A stretch of 7,043 nt of DNA from Ruminococcaceae bacterium UBA2656 (GCA_002359465.1 DENA01000038.1:5975-13017), one strand, 5' to 3'. Shown: positions 1 through 6,941, numbered from the stretch's first letter. The notes: generated by a model not told the origin, from the sequence alone. Made by a program: numbers and translations.

Positions 1-1381
1 CGGTTACGGAAGCCTGCATCAGCCCGCGGGTAATGCCGGCGCCGTCCCCGATCGTATACAGGTTCTCAATTTCCGTCTCAAAATTGTTTTTCACCGACAT
101 CTTGGAGGAATAAAACTTTACTTCCACTCCGTATAATAGCGTGTTCTTGGAATAAAGCCCCGGCGCCAGTTTATCAAACGCGCGCAGCGACTCCACAATA
201 CTGGTAAGGTGGCGGTGAGGCAGTACAAAGGACAGGTCGCCCGGCACCGCGTTTTTCAGGGTGGGAACCGTCGTCGATTTTTTCAGCCGGGTATAGTCCG
301 TGCGCCTTCCTAAAAGAAGATCCCCCAGCCGCTGTACCATGATTCCACCGCCGGTAAGCATGTTGCCCAACTGCGCGATATACCTGCCGTATTCAATCGG
401 CTGATTGAACGGCTCGGTGAACCGGGTGGAAACCAGCATTGCAAAATTGGTGTTTTCGCTGTGCTTGTCTTCATCGGCGTAAGAATGGCCGTTTACCACC
501 GCGATTCCCCCGTCGATTCCGCCGTCATAGTGTTCCTCGCTGACAATGCCGCCCGGATTCATACAGAAGGTACGCACCTTGTTTTCAAACGTATCCGAGT
601 AGTACACGAGTTTTGCCTCGTATAAATTTTTTGTAAGATGATCCATCACGGCGTTCGGCACTTCCACGCGCACACCGATGTCAACCTCATTGTTTGCGGT
701 GGCAAGTTTGTTTTCCTGTGCAATGCGCGCCAGCCACTCGGCCCCGCCGCGTCCGGGCGCGGCAACCACATAGGGTGCACGGACAAGGGTACGTTCCCCG
801 GAACGGTCGACCAGCCAAACGCCCTGCGCCTTCCCGTCTTCTACAAAAATGGAATCCGCCGTGGTGTACTCCCTGAATTCAAAATTCGGACGGCTGGAAA
901 GGTAGCGATACATCTCCCGCAGTACCTCAAAGGAATATTCCGTGCCCATGTGGCGCACAGGGCAGGGAATCAGCTGGATGTTTTCCCGGCGGGCCTCATA
1001 GGACACCTTTTCGGCAAACTTGTCGCTTTTCCCGAATATTTTATCCGGAGCGCCGAAATGCAGGTAAATATCGTCGGCATAACGGATCAGCTCCCTTGCC
1101 TTGGCAACGGACATATAATCGGTTATGTTGCCCCCGACTTCTTCGGAAAGGGAGAGCTTCCCGTCTGAAAAAGCGCCGGCGCCCGCCCAACCGTTCATAA
1201 TATTGCAGGTTTTACAGTGGGCACACTGGCCCGAAGTTCTGGCCGGGCAGGAACGCCGGTCAATTGTGCTGCCGGTGTCTACAACCAGCACCTTCTTTTC
1301 GGGCGCGAGCCGGTCCATCTCCAGAGCCGTAAAAATGCCGGCGGGACCGGCACCGATTACAATTAAGTCATAGTCGTACAT
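1..1381 (-). CDS. FAD-dependent oxidoreductase, COG2509-like, 3' end cut by window edge
   Basis: Translating the minus strand from the ATG at 1381 gives 460 open codons to the left edge with no stop, so the C-terminal end is missing. Residues 6-20 form a Rossmann dinucleotide-binding fold (LIVIGAGPAGIFTAL), followed by an acidic residue after the second strand (VVDTG, 33-37). A Cys-rich segment follows (C45, C53, C56, C59), then a Gly-rich GWAGAGAFSDGKL stretch at 64-76. Near the edge, IGDGAGITRG (444-453) is the usual C-terminal FAD-contact motif. These features match COG2509 'FAD-dependent dehydrogenase' proteins, whose substrate is generally unknown; by family length about 20-30 residues are missing. 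GAGGG at 1389-1393 lies 7 nt from the ATG and supports this start. The protein is predicted to be soluble and cytoplasmic. It has its own promoter (1490-1517) and a structured leader. The family is fairly sure; the reaction is not known. Confidence 0.88.
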   Translation of the reverse strand, partial: MYDYDLIVIGAGPAGIFTALEMDRLAPEKKVLVVDTGSTIDRRSCPARTSGQCAHCKTCNIMNGWAGAGAFSDGKLSLSEEVGGNITDYMSVAKARELIRYADDIYLHFGAPDKIFGKSDKFAEKVSYEARRENIQLIPCPVRHMGTEYSFEVLREMYRYLSSRPNFEFREYTTADSIFVEDGKAQGVWLVDRSGERTLVRAPYVVAAPGRGGAEWLARIAQENKLATANNEVDIGVRVEVPNAVMDHLTKNLYEAKLVYYSDTFENKVRTFCMNPGGIVSEEHYDGGIDGGIAVVNGHSYADEDKHSENTNFAMLVSTRFTEPFNQPIEYGRYIAQLGNMLTGGGIMVQRLGDLLLGRRTDYTRLKKSTTVPTLKNAVPGDLSFVLPHRHLTSIVESLRAFDKLAPGLYSKNTLLYGVEVKFYSSKMSVKNNFETEIENLYTIGDGAGITRGLMQASVT

Positions 1382-1418
1382 ATTTTTTCCCTCACGATTC
1401 CAGTTGTGAAATGAATTT

Positions 1419-1453
1419 CGTTATCTCCCCCGCCGAAGGCGGGGGAGATAACG
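1419..1453 (-). promoter_or_regulatory. Perfect 16-bp hairpin in the leader of the flavoprotein gene
   Basis: Positions 1419-1434 and 1438-1453 are exact reverse complements (16 bp) around a 3-nt loop, with a GC-rich core next to the loop. It lies between the predicted transcription start (about 1483) and the ATG at 1381, with 37 nt between hairpin and start codon. Read leftward it is followed by AAATTCATTTC, not a run of U. Read rightward it is followed by TCTATTTTCCC, a weak U tract, but no plus-strand gene precedes it. It may terminate leftover transcription from the UPF0178 gene, stabilise the mRNA, attenuate the flavoprotein gene, or be one copy of a dispersed palindromic repeat. The structure is certain; the role is not. 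Confidence 0.7.
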
Positions 1454-1467
1454 TCTATTTTCCCATA

Positions 1468-1480
1468 TTGCCGCAGGCAA
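1468..1480 (-). other. Small 5-bp hairpin upstream of the main leader hairpin
   Basis: TTGCC at 1468-1472 and GGCAA at 1476-1480 pair around a 3-nt loop. It sits at the very 5' end of the predicted flavoprotein leader, 14 nt upstream of the large hairpin. It is short enough to occur by chance, but together the two make a leader of tandem stem-loops. Confidence 0.35.
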
Positions 1481-1489
1481 AACAATGGT

Positions 1490-1517
1490 ATTATATCATA
1501 TCAATTTAGTTTGTCAA
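1490..1517 (-). promoter_or_regulatory. Sigma-A promoter of the flavoprotein gene
   Basis: On the minus strand there is a perfect -35 TTGACA (1512-1517), a 16-bp spacer and a perfect -10 TATAAT (1490-1495), predicting a start near 1483 and a leader of about 100 nt. The TGA stop of the upstream UPF0178 gene (1514-1516) lies inside the -35 hexamer, so coding sequence and promoter share bases. This is the closest match to consensus in the window. Confidence 0.82.
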
Positions 1518-1951
1518 TTATTTTCATCAATCATGCGGGACAAAACCCGTTCAAACGATTCATCGTCCAGCCTCGTGCGCTTTTTTATCTTTGCGGTTCT
1601 GCTGCCCGCCCGGCGCATTTCCTGGCCGAGCGCGCGCTCGAAAAGGAGGCGGTCCATGTTGGAATTATCGTAAATCATACCGTTCTGGTTGATTACCCTG
1701 GCACCCTTGGCAAGCGCCATTGCGGCCACGCCGAAGTCCTGCGTTACCACAATGTCCCCGGTCTCTATCAGGTTGACCAGGCGGATATCCGCGCTGTCAC
1801 GGCCCTTGTCCACCGTAATCACCCTGCTGTACCCGTCATTCAGAATATGGCTGGTGTCGATCAGCATGGTTACCGGTACCTTTTGTTTTTTAGCCAGCCG
1901 GACGATGATTTCTTTGACCGGGCAGGCATCGGCATCCACCAGAATTTTCAT
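1514..1951 (-). CDS. UPF0178 (YaiI/YqxD) family PIN-like protein
   Basis: The product has 145 residues. It opens with MKILVDADACP, whose paired aspartates D6 and D8 and the Cys-Pro are the signature of UPF0178 (DUF188). DKGRDSADI (48-56) and VTQDFGVAAMALAKGA (69-84) follow in the usual family order, with acidic residues D52, D55 and D72 that would suit a PIN-like metal-binding site. The family is usually about 145-155 residues. Its biochemical role is not established; a nuclease-like fold is inferred from the acidic pattern. The frame stays open to an ATG at 2002, but I chose 1951: the family N-terminus begins there, an AAGGTGG site precedes it by 10 nt, and the predicted transcript starts near 1979, downstream of 2002. 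The final TGA lies within the -35 box of the next gene's promoter. There is no membrane segment or signal peptide. Confidence 0.9.
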   Translation of the reverse strand: MKILVDADACPVKEIIVRLAKKQKVPVTMLIDTSHILNDGYSRVITVDKGRDSADIRLVNLIETGDIVVTQDFGVAAMALAKGARVINQNGMIYDNSNMDRLLFERALGQEMRRAGSRTAKIKKRTRLDDESFERVLSRMIDENN

Positions 1952-1985
1952 TCCATTACCGCCACCTTCAAAAATCTTCCATTCA

Positions 1986-2015
1986 ATTATAACACGAAAC
2001 ATTGATTTTTTCTAA
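1986..2015 (-). promoter_or_regulatory. Extended -10 promoter of the UPF0178 gene
   Basis: The minus strand has TATAAT (1986-1991) preceded by TG one base upstream, giving TGTTATAAT, an extended -10. The best -35 is a weak TTAGAA (2010-2015) at 18 bp, which fits an extended -10 promoter. The start would fall near 1979, leaving a leader of about 28 nt before the ATG at 1951. Confidence 0.65.
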
Positions 2016-2025
2016 AAATAACAGT

Positions 2026-2046
2026 ATTGTAATGATTTATTACAAT
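2026..2046. promoter_or_regulatory. Candidate operator: 21-bp palindrome between divergent promoters
   Basis: ATTGTAAT (2026-2033) and ATTACAAT (2039-2046) are exact 8-bp inverted repeats with a 5-bp centre. The element sits between the outward-facing promoters of the UPF0178 gene (-35 ends at 2015) and the lipoprotein gene (-35 starts at 2060). Symmetry and position suggest a dimeric repressor or activator site able to affect both genes. I cannot assign a regulator, and the AT-rich setting makes chance palindromes more likely. Confidence 0.4.
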
Positions 2047-2059
2047 TTTTACACCATAA

Positions 2060-2088
2060 TTGACTTTTACATACCTTCGGAATATGAT
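2060..2088 (+). promoter_or_regulatory. Sigma-A promoter of the lipoprotein gene
   Basis: TTGACT (2060-2065), a 17-bp spacer and TATGAT (2083-2088) each differ from consensus at one position. The start would fall near 2095, about 29 nt before the ATG, and the leader contains the strong GGAGGAG site (2113-2119). Confidence 0.75.
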
Positions 2089-2123
2089 GTAGCTGTAAAA
2101 CTATACCCGAATGGAGGAGATTT

Positions 2124-2897
2124 ATGAGGAAAACCAAGCGTTTATTGCTGTGGCTATCGGCCGCGCTGGTTTTACTGACCGCATGCGCGTCAAAGACGGA
2201 GGCCCCCGCCGTTATGCTTGCGAAAGCCGCGCCGTCCGAAAACAATGCCAAAAGTATTACTAAAAGCAGTGCTGTTCCAAAGTTATATACAAACAACAAA
2301 CTGAGTTTTTCATTTACAGTCCCCGACAGCTGGGAAACCGGAAATTACACCGTCGTGACCGCAGACGAAACGATACCGGGCGACGGCACAAAATATACAA
2401 AAGCAGACTTTCTCTTTCAAGACGACAAAAACAGCCCGCTGCTTACTATACTTCTTGTTCCGGACGACTGGTGGAAAAAAACAAAAGGCGAAGCACTGGA
2501 GTCCAAGCCCGTCTATCTCGGTGAAAAGGGAAATATCGTTTACTGCTTTACCCTGCCGAAAGACTGCCCCTACGATGTGGGTACAAAGGCCGATCTTTAC
2601 AACAGCATGGTTCTGCCGGACAGCGACGTCCCCAACCGTTTTAAAATTCTGAGCGCCGATTCTTCGCCCGCCGCCATTTCCACAGTGGAAGGCGTTCTGG
2701 AAGAAGTCATGACGCAAACCGTTACGCTCAAAACGGACGACGGGCGTTCTCTTACCTTTTTAAAAGAGGGCGCGGATGCGGTAAACGCCGGCGACGGGTT
2801 CCAAATCGGGCACAGAGTAAAAATCTATTATAAAGGTGCCTTGAGCGGGACGGACACAAAATCGGTAACCATTACAAAAATAGAACAATTGAATTAA
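2124..2897 (+). CDS. Secreted lipoprotein of unknown function
   Basis: The product has 257 residues. The N-terminus has a basic start (RKTKR), a hydrophobic core (residues 7-18) and a lipobox LTAC with the cysteine at 21, so it should be exported by Sec, lipidated and cleaved by signal peptidase II, then anchored on the outside of the membrane. Residues 22-50 form a low-complexity Ala/Ser/Lys tether. Residues 53-185 start with LYTNNKLSFSFTVPDSWE, a pattern of surface lipoproteins with a PsbP/Mog1-like fold; that fold is a guess. Residues 190-257 (GVLEEVMTQTVTLKTDDG onward, ending in a GHRVKIYYKG strand) resemble a small beta-barrel repeat found at the end of many Firmicutes lipoproteins. GGAGG at 2113-2117 is 6 nt from the ATG. 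It is transcribed alone and ends at a terminator. I recognise no specific ligand or named family. Confidence 0.88.
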   Translation: MRKTKRLLLWLSAALVLLTACASKTEAPAVMLAKAAPSENNAKSITKSSAVPKLYTNNKLSFSFTVPDSWETGNYTVVTADETIPGDGTKYTKADFLFQDDKNSPLLTILLVPDDWWKKTKGEALESKPVYLGEKGNIVYCFTLPKDCPYDVGTKADLYNSMVLPDSDVPNRFKILSADSSPAAISTVEGVLEEVMTQTVTLKTDDGRSLTFLKEGADAVNAGDGFQIGHRVKIYYKGALSGTDTKSVTITKIEQLN

Positions 2898-2907
2898 AAC
2901 AGGATTG

Positions 2908-2934
2908 AAAGCTGCCGCCGTCCGGCAGCTTTTT
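2908..2934 (+). terminator. Intrinsic terminator between convergent genes
   Basis: AAAGCTGCCG (2908-2917) pairs exactly with CGGCAGCTTT (2923-2932) around a 5-nt loop. On the plus strand the stem runs into five T (2930-2934), ending the lipoprotein transcript 11 nt after its stop codon. The HAD gene converges from the right, so the same stem, with AAA/TTT flanks on both sides, may also end the minus-strand operon, although the T run is only three long in that direction. Confidence 0.85.
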
Positions 2935-2946
2935 CAATTTCCCTTT

Positions 2947-3597
2947 TTATTGATTTTCGAGTACCTGAATGACTGCTTTCAGGGTGGGCACGCATGCTGC
3001 CAGCATTTTCTCCAGCTCTGGGTTGGGGGCGACCCTGTCCGGAATCATTACGGTTTTCATTCCCGCCCGGTAAGCCGCGAGAATCCCGTTGGGCGAATCC
3101 TCCAGCGCCATACATTCTTCCGGGGGAATTTGCAGCGCCTGACACGCTTTCAGATAGATGTCCGGATCCGGTTTGCTTTTTTCAAGCATGTCGCCGCAAA
3201 TAATCTGATCAAAATATCCGATGATGTTTATGCTTTCAAAATACCGCAGGGTAGTGCTGCGCGAGGTAGATGTTGCAACCGCGATCTTATAATTGTTCTG
3301 TTTTAAATAATCCAGCAGCTCAAACAAGCCTTCCTTCACCGGAACGCCGTTCTTTTTGATATAATCCCTGCTGTATTCCCCGCTTATTTTTCTAAAATCA
3401 TGAAAGGGGAAATCAGGACCGTATATTTTTAAGAACAATTTCTCTTCCGCAGCGGCGGTCAGCCCCATTGCCTTTTCCAGTATTTCCATTACATTGCCGC
3501 ATCCAAGCGTTTCTCCGGCTTTTTCCCAGCCTTCTGCCGCTACCCGTTCGGTGTCGAACATTGTTCCGTCCATATCCATTATTACTGCTTTAATCAT
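2947..3597 (-). CDS. HAD superfamily hydrolase, beta-phosphoglucomutase-like
   Basis: The product has 216 residues, normal for this subfamily, and all four HAD motifs are present. Motif I is DMDGT with nucleophile D8 and general acid/base D10. Motif II is VATSTS with T109. Motif III is KSKPDPD with K142. Motif IV is ALEDS with E166 and D167, which bind Mg2+. The helical insert between motifs I and II (about 15-85) is the subfamily I cap that selects substrate. The likely reaction is dephosphorylation of a small phosphorylated metabolite, or beta-phosphoglucomutase activity; the substrate cannot be read from sequence. GAGG lies 8 nt from the ATG. The start is only 18 nt downstream of the methyltransferase stop and no promoter is evident between them, so the two are probably cotranscribed. 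It is soluble and intact. Confidence 0.92.
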   Translation of the reverse strand: MIKAVIMDMDGTMFDTERVAAEGWEKAGETLGCGNVMEILEKAMGLTAAAEEKLFLKIYGPDFPFHDFRKISGEYSRDYIKKNGVPVKEGLFELLDYLKQNNYKIAVATSTSRSTTLRYFESINIIGYFDQIICGDMLEKSKPDPDIYLKACQALQIPPEECMALEDSPNGILAAYRAGMKTVMIPDRVAPNPELEKMLAACVPTLKAVIQVLENQ

Positions 3598-3615
3598 GTA
3601 TGAAACCTCACTTAT

Positions 3616-6600
3616 TCATTTGATTGGGGGAAACAGAATTTCCCCTCCCTGTACCTTTGTGTAATTTACGAACACACCATCATCCAAATCAATCCTGATT
3701 TTTTTTGCCGCGGCCTTTTCCAGCCGGCTGCCGCAATCACGAAGCAAGGCAAGCTGCGCCGCTAATTTTTCTTTCTGTTTTTTGGTAAATTCCCCCTTTT
3801 CAGCGTACTTCCCAAGCTGGAATTCCACTTTTGTTAAATAGTGCAGCGCGTGGGCAAATGTATTTTCACGATAGGAATGAATATAGCACAGCGCCTGAAA
3901 GGCGCCGCCGTCAATCAGCCAGTATATCGGCCGCTTTTTATAGATTCTGATATGTTCGCGGTAAAATTCGTTCATGTAATAGCCGCGGATGATTTCCGCC
4001 GCGCTTCCACTCCCATTGAGGGCGGAAGCGATAAACGAAAGGTTTTCTTCCAGCGTTTCTTCCCCGAATGTAAGCCGTACAAAAGAAAACAACCTGCAGA
4101 CGAGGTCGTCCGGCAGGTACGGGGTAACCGGCAGGATATCCGTCCCGTCTTCCGTGGTAAAGCCGGGTACGGCGTACCGCCCGAACATACAGCCGACGGC
4201 AAAACTGAGAAAGCTGCGGATATCGCGGGAAAAATCCGCCCTGCGCACGGTAACGTCCCCGTCTTCCACCTGCGGCGACAGTTCGTCCCGCAAACCGTAA
4301 ACATTAATAAATATCCGGTTCAGTTCTTCTTCATTTTTCTTCATCCGGTCGAAACGGCGGCCGGAAAAATCCTTCCAGGCAGCAAAGGCGTCTGCAAGCC
4401 TGCCGTTTTCCCCCTCCGGCCTGAAGCGCAGCAGCGGATGAATATGAAAGTTCCAACTGGTTTCAAAGGAATCCCAATCTTCTTTGGAAATGGCAATATT
4501 TTCAGCGACCAGTTCGCTGACACGCCGTTTTACGCTCTCATTGACTATCAGCGGAAGCTTTGCGACATTTCCCGCCTGATAGTTCAGCGTTGGATTCATC
4601 AGGTTCAGCATTGCAAAAGCGCAGCTGCTTGATAAAAATCCAAGGATATAGGAAAGGCCGTCCTCACGGTTCGGAAAAACAGAAGATCCGGCGATATCAA
4701 ACACAAAGCCCTCTGGATAATACCGTACGCCGAATTTGGAAGAACTGACGAATGACCATGAAATTCCCGGCTGAAAGTAGCAGCTTTGGCCGGGGAAAGA
4801 AGCGGACTGCCCGGACTGTACCCGGAACTCGCTGATCTCCTCCCCAAAATGCTGAAAATTAACAACATACTCCTGATTGCCGTACCATTTGCGGAAATCC
4901 CCGCCCTTGTTATAAGGATACCATTTCCGGCCGCTCTGAAAGCAGTCTGCTCTGTCGGTACAGTGAAAATGGATTTCATCTTCAGGCACCTCATACCAGA
5001 AGCGCAGGAAGCGTTTATTGTCACAAGTAAAAAGGCCGTTTGTAACCGTCGCGTTTTCGCTCAGAGGCGCGCCATCGGTAAATATTTTTCCGAATTTCCC
5101 GTCCGCCCAGTAGGCAATCGGCATACCCGGAATCAGCTTGAACTGCTGCGCCGAAGCCTCAAAGCGATACCCGCAGGCCGGGTTGCGCACCGCCTCCATC
5201 ACCTTTCGTTTCTGCACCTCCATGCCGCCCCGAAAATCGGACAGTTTCAAGTACACGCCCGGCTGGCTTTCCGGCCCGTTTTTCAGCACAAACGTACAGA
5301 TCGGCACGGTGGCCTCGTCAAAAGCGGAGTATTCGAGCTGTATCAGGGAAGAAATGGATTTGTTTGTAATAATGTATTCCCTTAATTTCTGATAGGATTT
5401 TATAAACATCCAGACAAACGGCGACATAAAGGCGCAGTAGCCGTTGGGGATGCAGAAGTCAAAGCTGCGGTATATAAACACGGAAAACAGGTCTCCGGCA
5501 TAGTCTCGGTAATGCTGATTTACATAACTCTTCAGCTTTTTATTCATCCGGTTTAAATAAGGCGGGTTTGTCGCAACGACCGTATATTTTCCGGCCATTG
5601 CCCGCGCCTGCCTTAAAATCGGCAAAAGCTTTTTAACGGTGTCTTCCCGGTAAGCGATGCTGAACAGATCTTCACATTCCTGCCGTGCGATATCCTCCAC
5701 CCGCCGGAATATCCGGTCAAAATCGGCCGGTTCCATCCGAAGCAGGCTGCCGTATTCGGCGGCTCCGTGCAAAGAAGCCAGTATGTTGTTCAGGTCCTCT
5801 TTGATCTGTTCGTCCCCGTTCGCCACAAAGGACAGCAGACCTTCGCCGATCCCGGCGCTTTCCCGGACGGCATACAGGTTCAACCGCACCACGCCGGAAA
5901 AAATATCCGGATTATATGCGCGCGCCTTCATCAGAAGGGCAAAACAAGCGAGTTGGCGGGAACGCCTGTCAATATCAAACCCGTAAAGGTTTTTGCGAAG
6001 AATCAGTTCTGCCGCGTCATACGGGGAAATCCCGCATTCCTTATATATTTCGATCAGCACGTCAAACGCGTATACCAGTATGTGCCCGCTGCCCATACAC
6101 GGGTCGAGAATTTTAAGTTCCTGCGGCGATATTTTTTCATTGACATGCTCCTTGTCCGTGCCGAGGTAGAACTCCAGTTTCTGTTTCAGCCCGCTGTGAG
6201 GATTGCGTTCCAGCCAGTACCGCCCAAGCGAATTATCCACCATGCTGTGCACAATCCAATCGGTTGTAAAAAACCGGGTGGCCGCCGGAACGTCCTCGTT
6301 TTTCACCCTGCCTCCGTAAAGGCCGATCACCTCGTTTTTACGGGCGTCGTTATAATACTGATACAGCCAGCCGATAATTTCTACCGCTTCCCGGAAATCA
6401 CCCTCGGAGATACCGTCGACAAGGCTGCGGACGATTCCGTCCTCCTCGCGAAAGGACAAAGACAGCAGCGGTTCCAGGTAAACGCATTCGCTTCCAAAAT
6501 AGTCCGGCAGGATTTCAGCCAGAGAACGGCAGACATCAATAAACAGCGCGGTAAAGAGCGCGTCGGACGGATTTTCCTGCGCCGCGGTGGCGACGATGTC

Positions 6601-6876
6601 CGGAACAATCTGCCCCGGCGTTTTGGAAGAAAGGACGCGCACCTTGCCCGGAAGATACCCGTTGACCTCCATGAATCGCATGCCGACAATGCGGATAAAC
6701 CACGTGTAGGAAACTTCCTCCACCACAGCATGAAACCCTTTTTTCTCAATATCATCCGCAAGCTTGGGAAAAGGGCCCCCCTTTTCCGCCGTGATTTCGA
6801 CAGCCCTCCGGGAGACGGACGCTATGAGCTTTTCTCTGGCGCCAACCGCAAAAGCCTTAATTGCCGCCTTATTCAC
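3616..6876 (-). CDS. pglX: PglX-type (BREX family) adenine-specific DNA methyltransferase
   Basis: The product has 1086 residues and starts at GTG. It is predicted to use S-adenosylmethionine to methylate the N6 of adenine in a specific DNA site. The N-terminus (NKAAIKAFAVGAREKLI; VVEEVSYTWFIRIVGMRFME at 51-70) matches BREX PglX proteins. The AdoMet site is ILDPCMGSGH (256-265), with GFDID at 299-303 after the next strand; the catalytic motif is NPPY (437-440). Residues of about 590-780 are the probable target-recognition region, ending in NPTLNYQAGNVAKLPL (761-776). KKRPIYWLIDGG (980-991) and DLDDGVFVNYTKVQGG (1063-1078) are C-terminal family signatures. PglX is often about 1170-1250 residues, so this copy is somewhat short, but both ends and all core motifs are present. 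In BREX-1, PglX gives self-marking and is needed for phage exclusion together with BrxC, PglZ and others. None of those is seen here: a HAD phosphatase follows instead. A solitary methyltransferase, or a part of a system extending past 7043, are both possible. Confidence 0.9.
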   Translation of the reverse strand: MNKAAIKAFAVGAREKLIASVSRRAVEITAEKGGPFPKLADDIEKKGFHAVVEEVSYTWFIRIVGMRFMEVNGYLPGKVRVLSSKTPGQIVPDIVATAAQENPSDALFTALFIDVCRSLAEILPDYFGSECVYLEPLLSLSFREEDGIVRSLVDGISEGDFREAVEIIGWLYQYYNDARKNEVIGLYGGRVKNEDVPAATRFFTTDWIVHSMVDNSLGRYWLERNPHSGLKQKLEFYLGTDKEHVNEKISPQELKILDPCMGSGHILVYAFDVLIEIYKECGISPYDAAELILRKNLYGFDIDRRSRQLACFALLMKARAYNPDIFSGVVRLNLYAVRESAGIGEGLLSFVANGDEQIKEDLNNILASLHGAAEYGSLLRMEPADFDRIFRRVEDIARQECEDLFSIAYREDTVKKLLPILRQARAMAGKYTVVATNPPYLNRMNKKLKSYVNQHYRDYAGDLFSVFIYRSFDFCIPNGYCAFMSPFVWMFIKSYQKLREYIITNKSISSLIQLEYSAFDEATVPICTFVLKNGPESQPGVYLKLSDFRGGMEVQKRKVMEAVRNPACGYRFEASAQQFKLIPGMPIAYWADGKFGKIFTDGAPLSENATVTNGLFTCDNKRFLRFWYEVPEDEIHFHCTDRADCFQSGRKWYPYNKGGDFRKWYGNQEYVVNFQHFGEEISEFRVQSGQSASFPGQSCYFQPGISWSFVSSSKFGVRYYPEGFVFDIAGSSVFPNREDGLSYILGFLSSSCAFAMLNLMNPTLNYQAGNVAKLPLIVNESVKRRVSELVAENIAISKEDWDSFETSWNFHIHPLLRFRPEGENGRLADAFAAWKDFSGRRFDRMKKNEEELNRIFINVYGLRDELSPQVEDGDVTVRRADFSRDIRSFLSFAVGCMFGRYAVPGFTTEDGTDILPVTPYLPDDLVCRLFSFVRLTFGEETLEENLSFIASALNGSGSAAEIIRGYYMNEFYREHIRIYKKRPIYWLIDGGAFQALCYIHSYRENTFAHALHYLTKVEFQLGKYAEKGEFTKKQKEKLAAQLALLRDCGSRLEKAAAKKIRIDLDDGVFVNYTKVQGGEILFPPIK

Positions 6877-6892
6877 CGTACCATCTCCCCTT
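6873..6892 (-). promoter_or_regulatory. Ribosome binding site, GTG start and overlapping 3-codon ORF of the PglX-type gene
   Basis: AAGGGGAG (6885-6892) lies 8 nt from the GTG at 6876, which opens the family N-terminus and decides the start. An ATG at 6882-6884 directly abuts the ribosome site and reads ATG-GTA-CGG-TGA. Its stop (6873-6875) overlaps the GTG start as GTGA, in a different frame. It is too close to the Shine-Dalgarno for efficient use, but the overlap is of the type seen in translational coupling. Whether it is translated is unknown. Confidence 0.6.
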
Positions 6893-6907
6893 CATTTACA
6901 TGAGTCT

Positions 6908-6936
6908 ATCATACCATATCTTCGATAAAAAGTTAA
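6908..6936 (-). promoter_or_regulatory. Promoter of the PglX-type methyltransferase / HAD operon
   Basis: The minus strand has TTAACT (6931-6936), a 17-bp spacer and TATGAT (6908-6913). TG one base upstream of the -10 makes TGGTATGAT, an extended -10. The start would be near 6901, giving a leader of about 25 nt. A second minus-strand TATAAT at 6970-6975 has only weak -35 partners. Confidence 0.7.
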
Positions 6937-6941
6937 TCTTA

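Noticed and set aside
638..1168. 176-residue plus-strand open frame
   Set aside because: It overlaps the flavoprotein gene, which has a full set of FAD motifs in the opposite frame.
1419..1453. Leader hairpin as a C(UUCG)G tetraloop terminator
   Set aside because: Although the loop reads CCTTCGG on the minus strand, a tetraloop register breaks the rest of the stem; the 16-bp stem needs a 3-nt loop. There is also no leftward U run.
1952..2002. N-terminal extension of the UPF0178 protein from the ATG at 2002
   Set aside because: The family starts at MKILVDADACP, the ribosome site fits the ATG at 1951, and the predicted transcription start (about 1979) lies downstream of 2002.
3841..4632. 263-residue plus-strand open frame
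   Set aside because: A shadow of the PglX-type gene; the minus strand carries the recognisable C-terminal family motifs here.
3616..6876. Complete BREX operon within the window
   Set aside because: Only a PglX-type protein is present; no PglZ, BrxC, BrxB, BrxA or BrxL sequence is visible.
5767..6903. 378-residue plus-strand open frame antisense to the methyltransferase
   Set aside because: It lies wholly over well-supported coding sequence on the other strand, its translation shows no family motif, and it has no convincing ribosome site.
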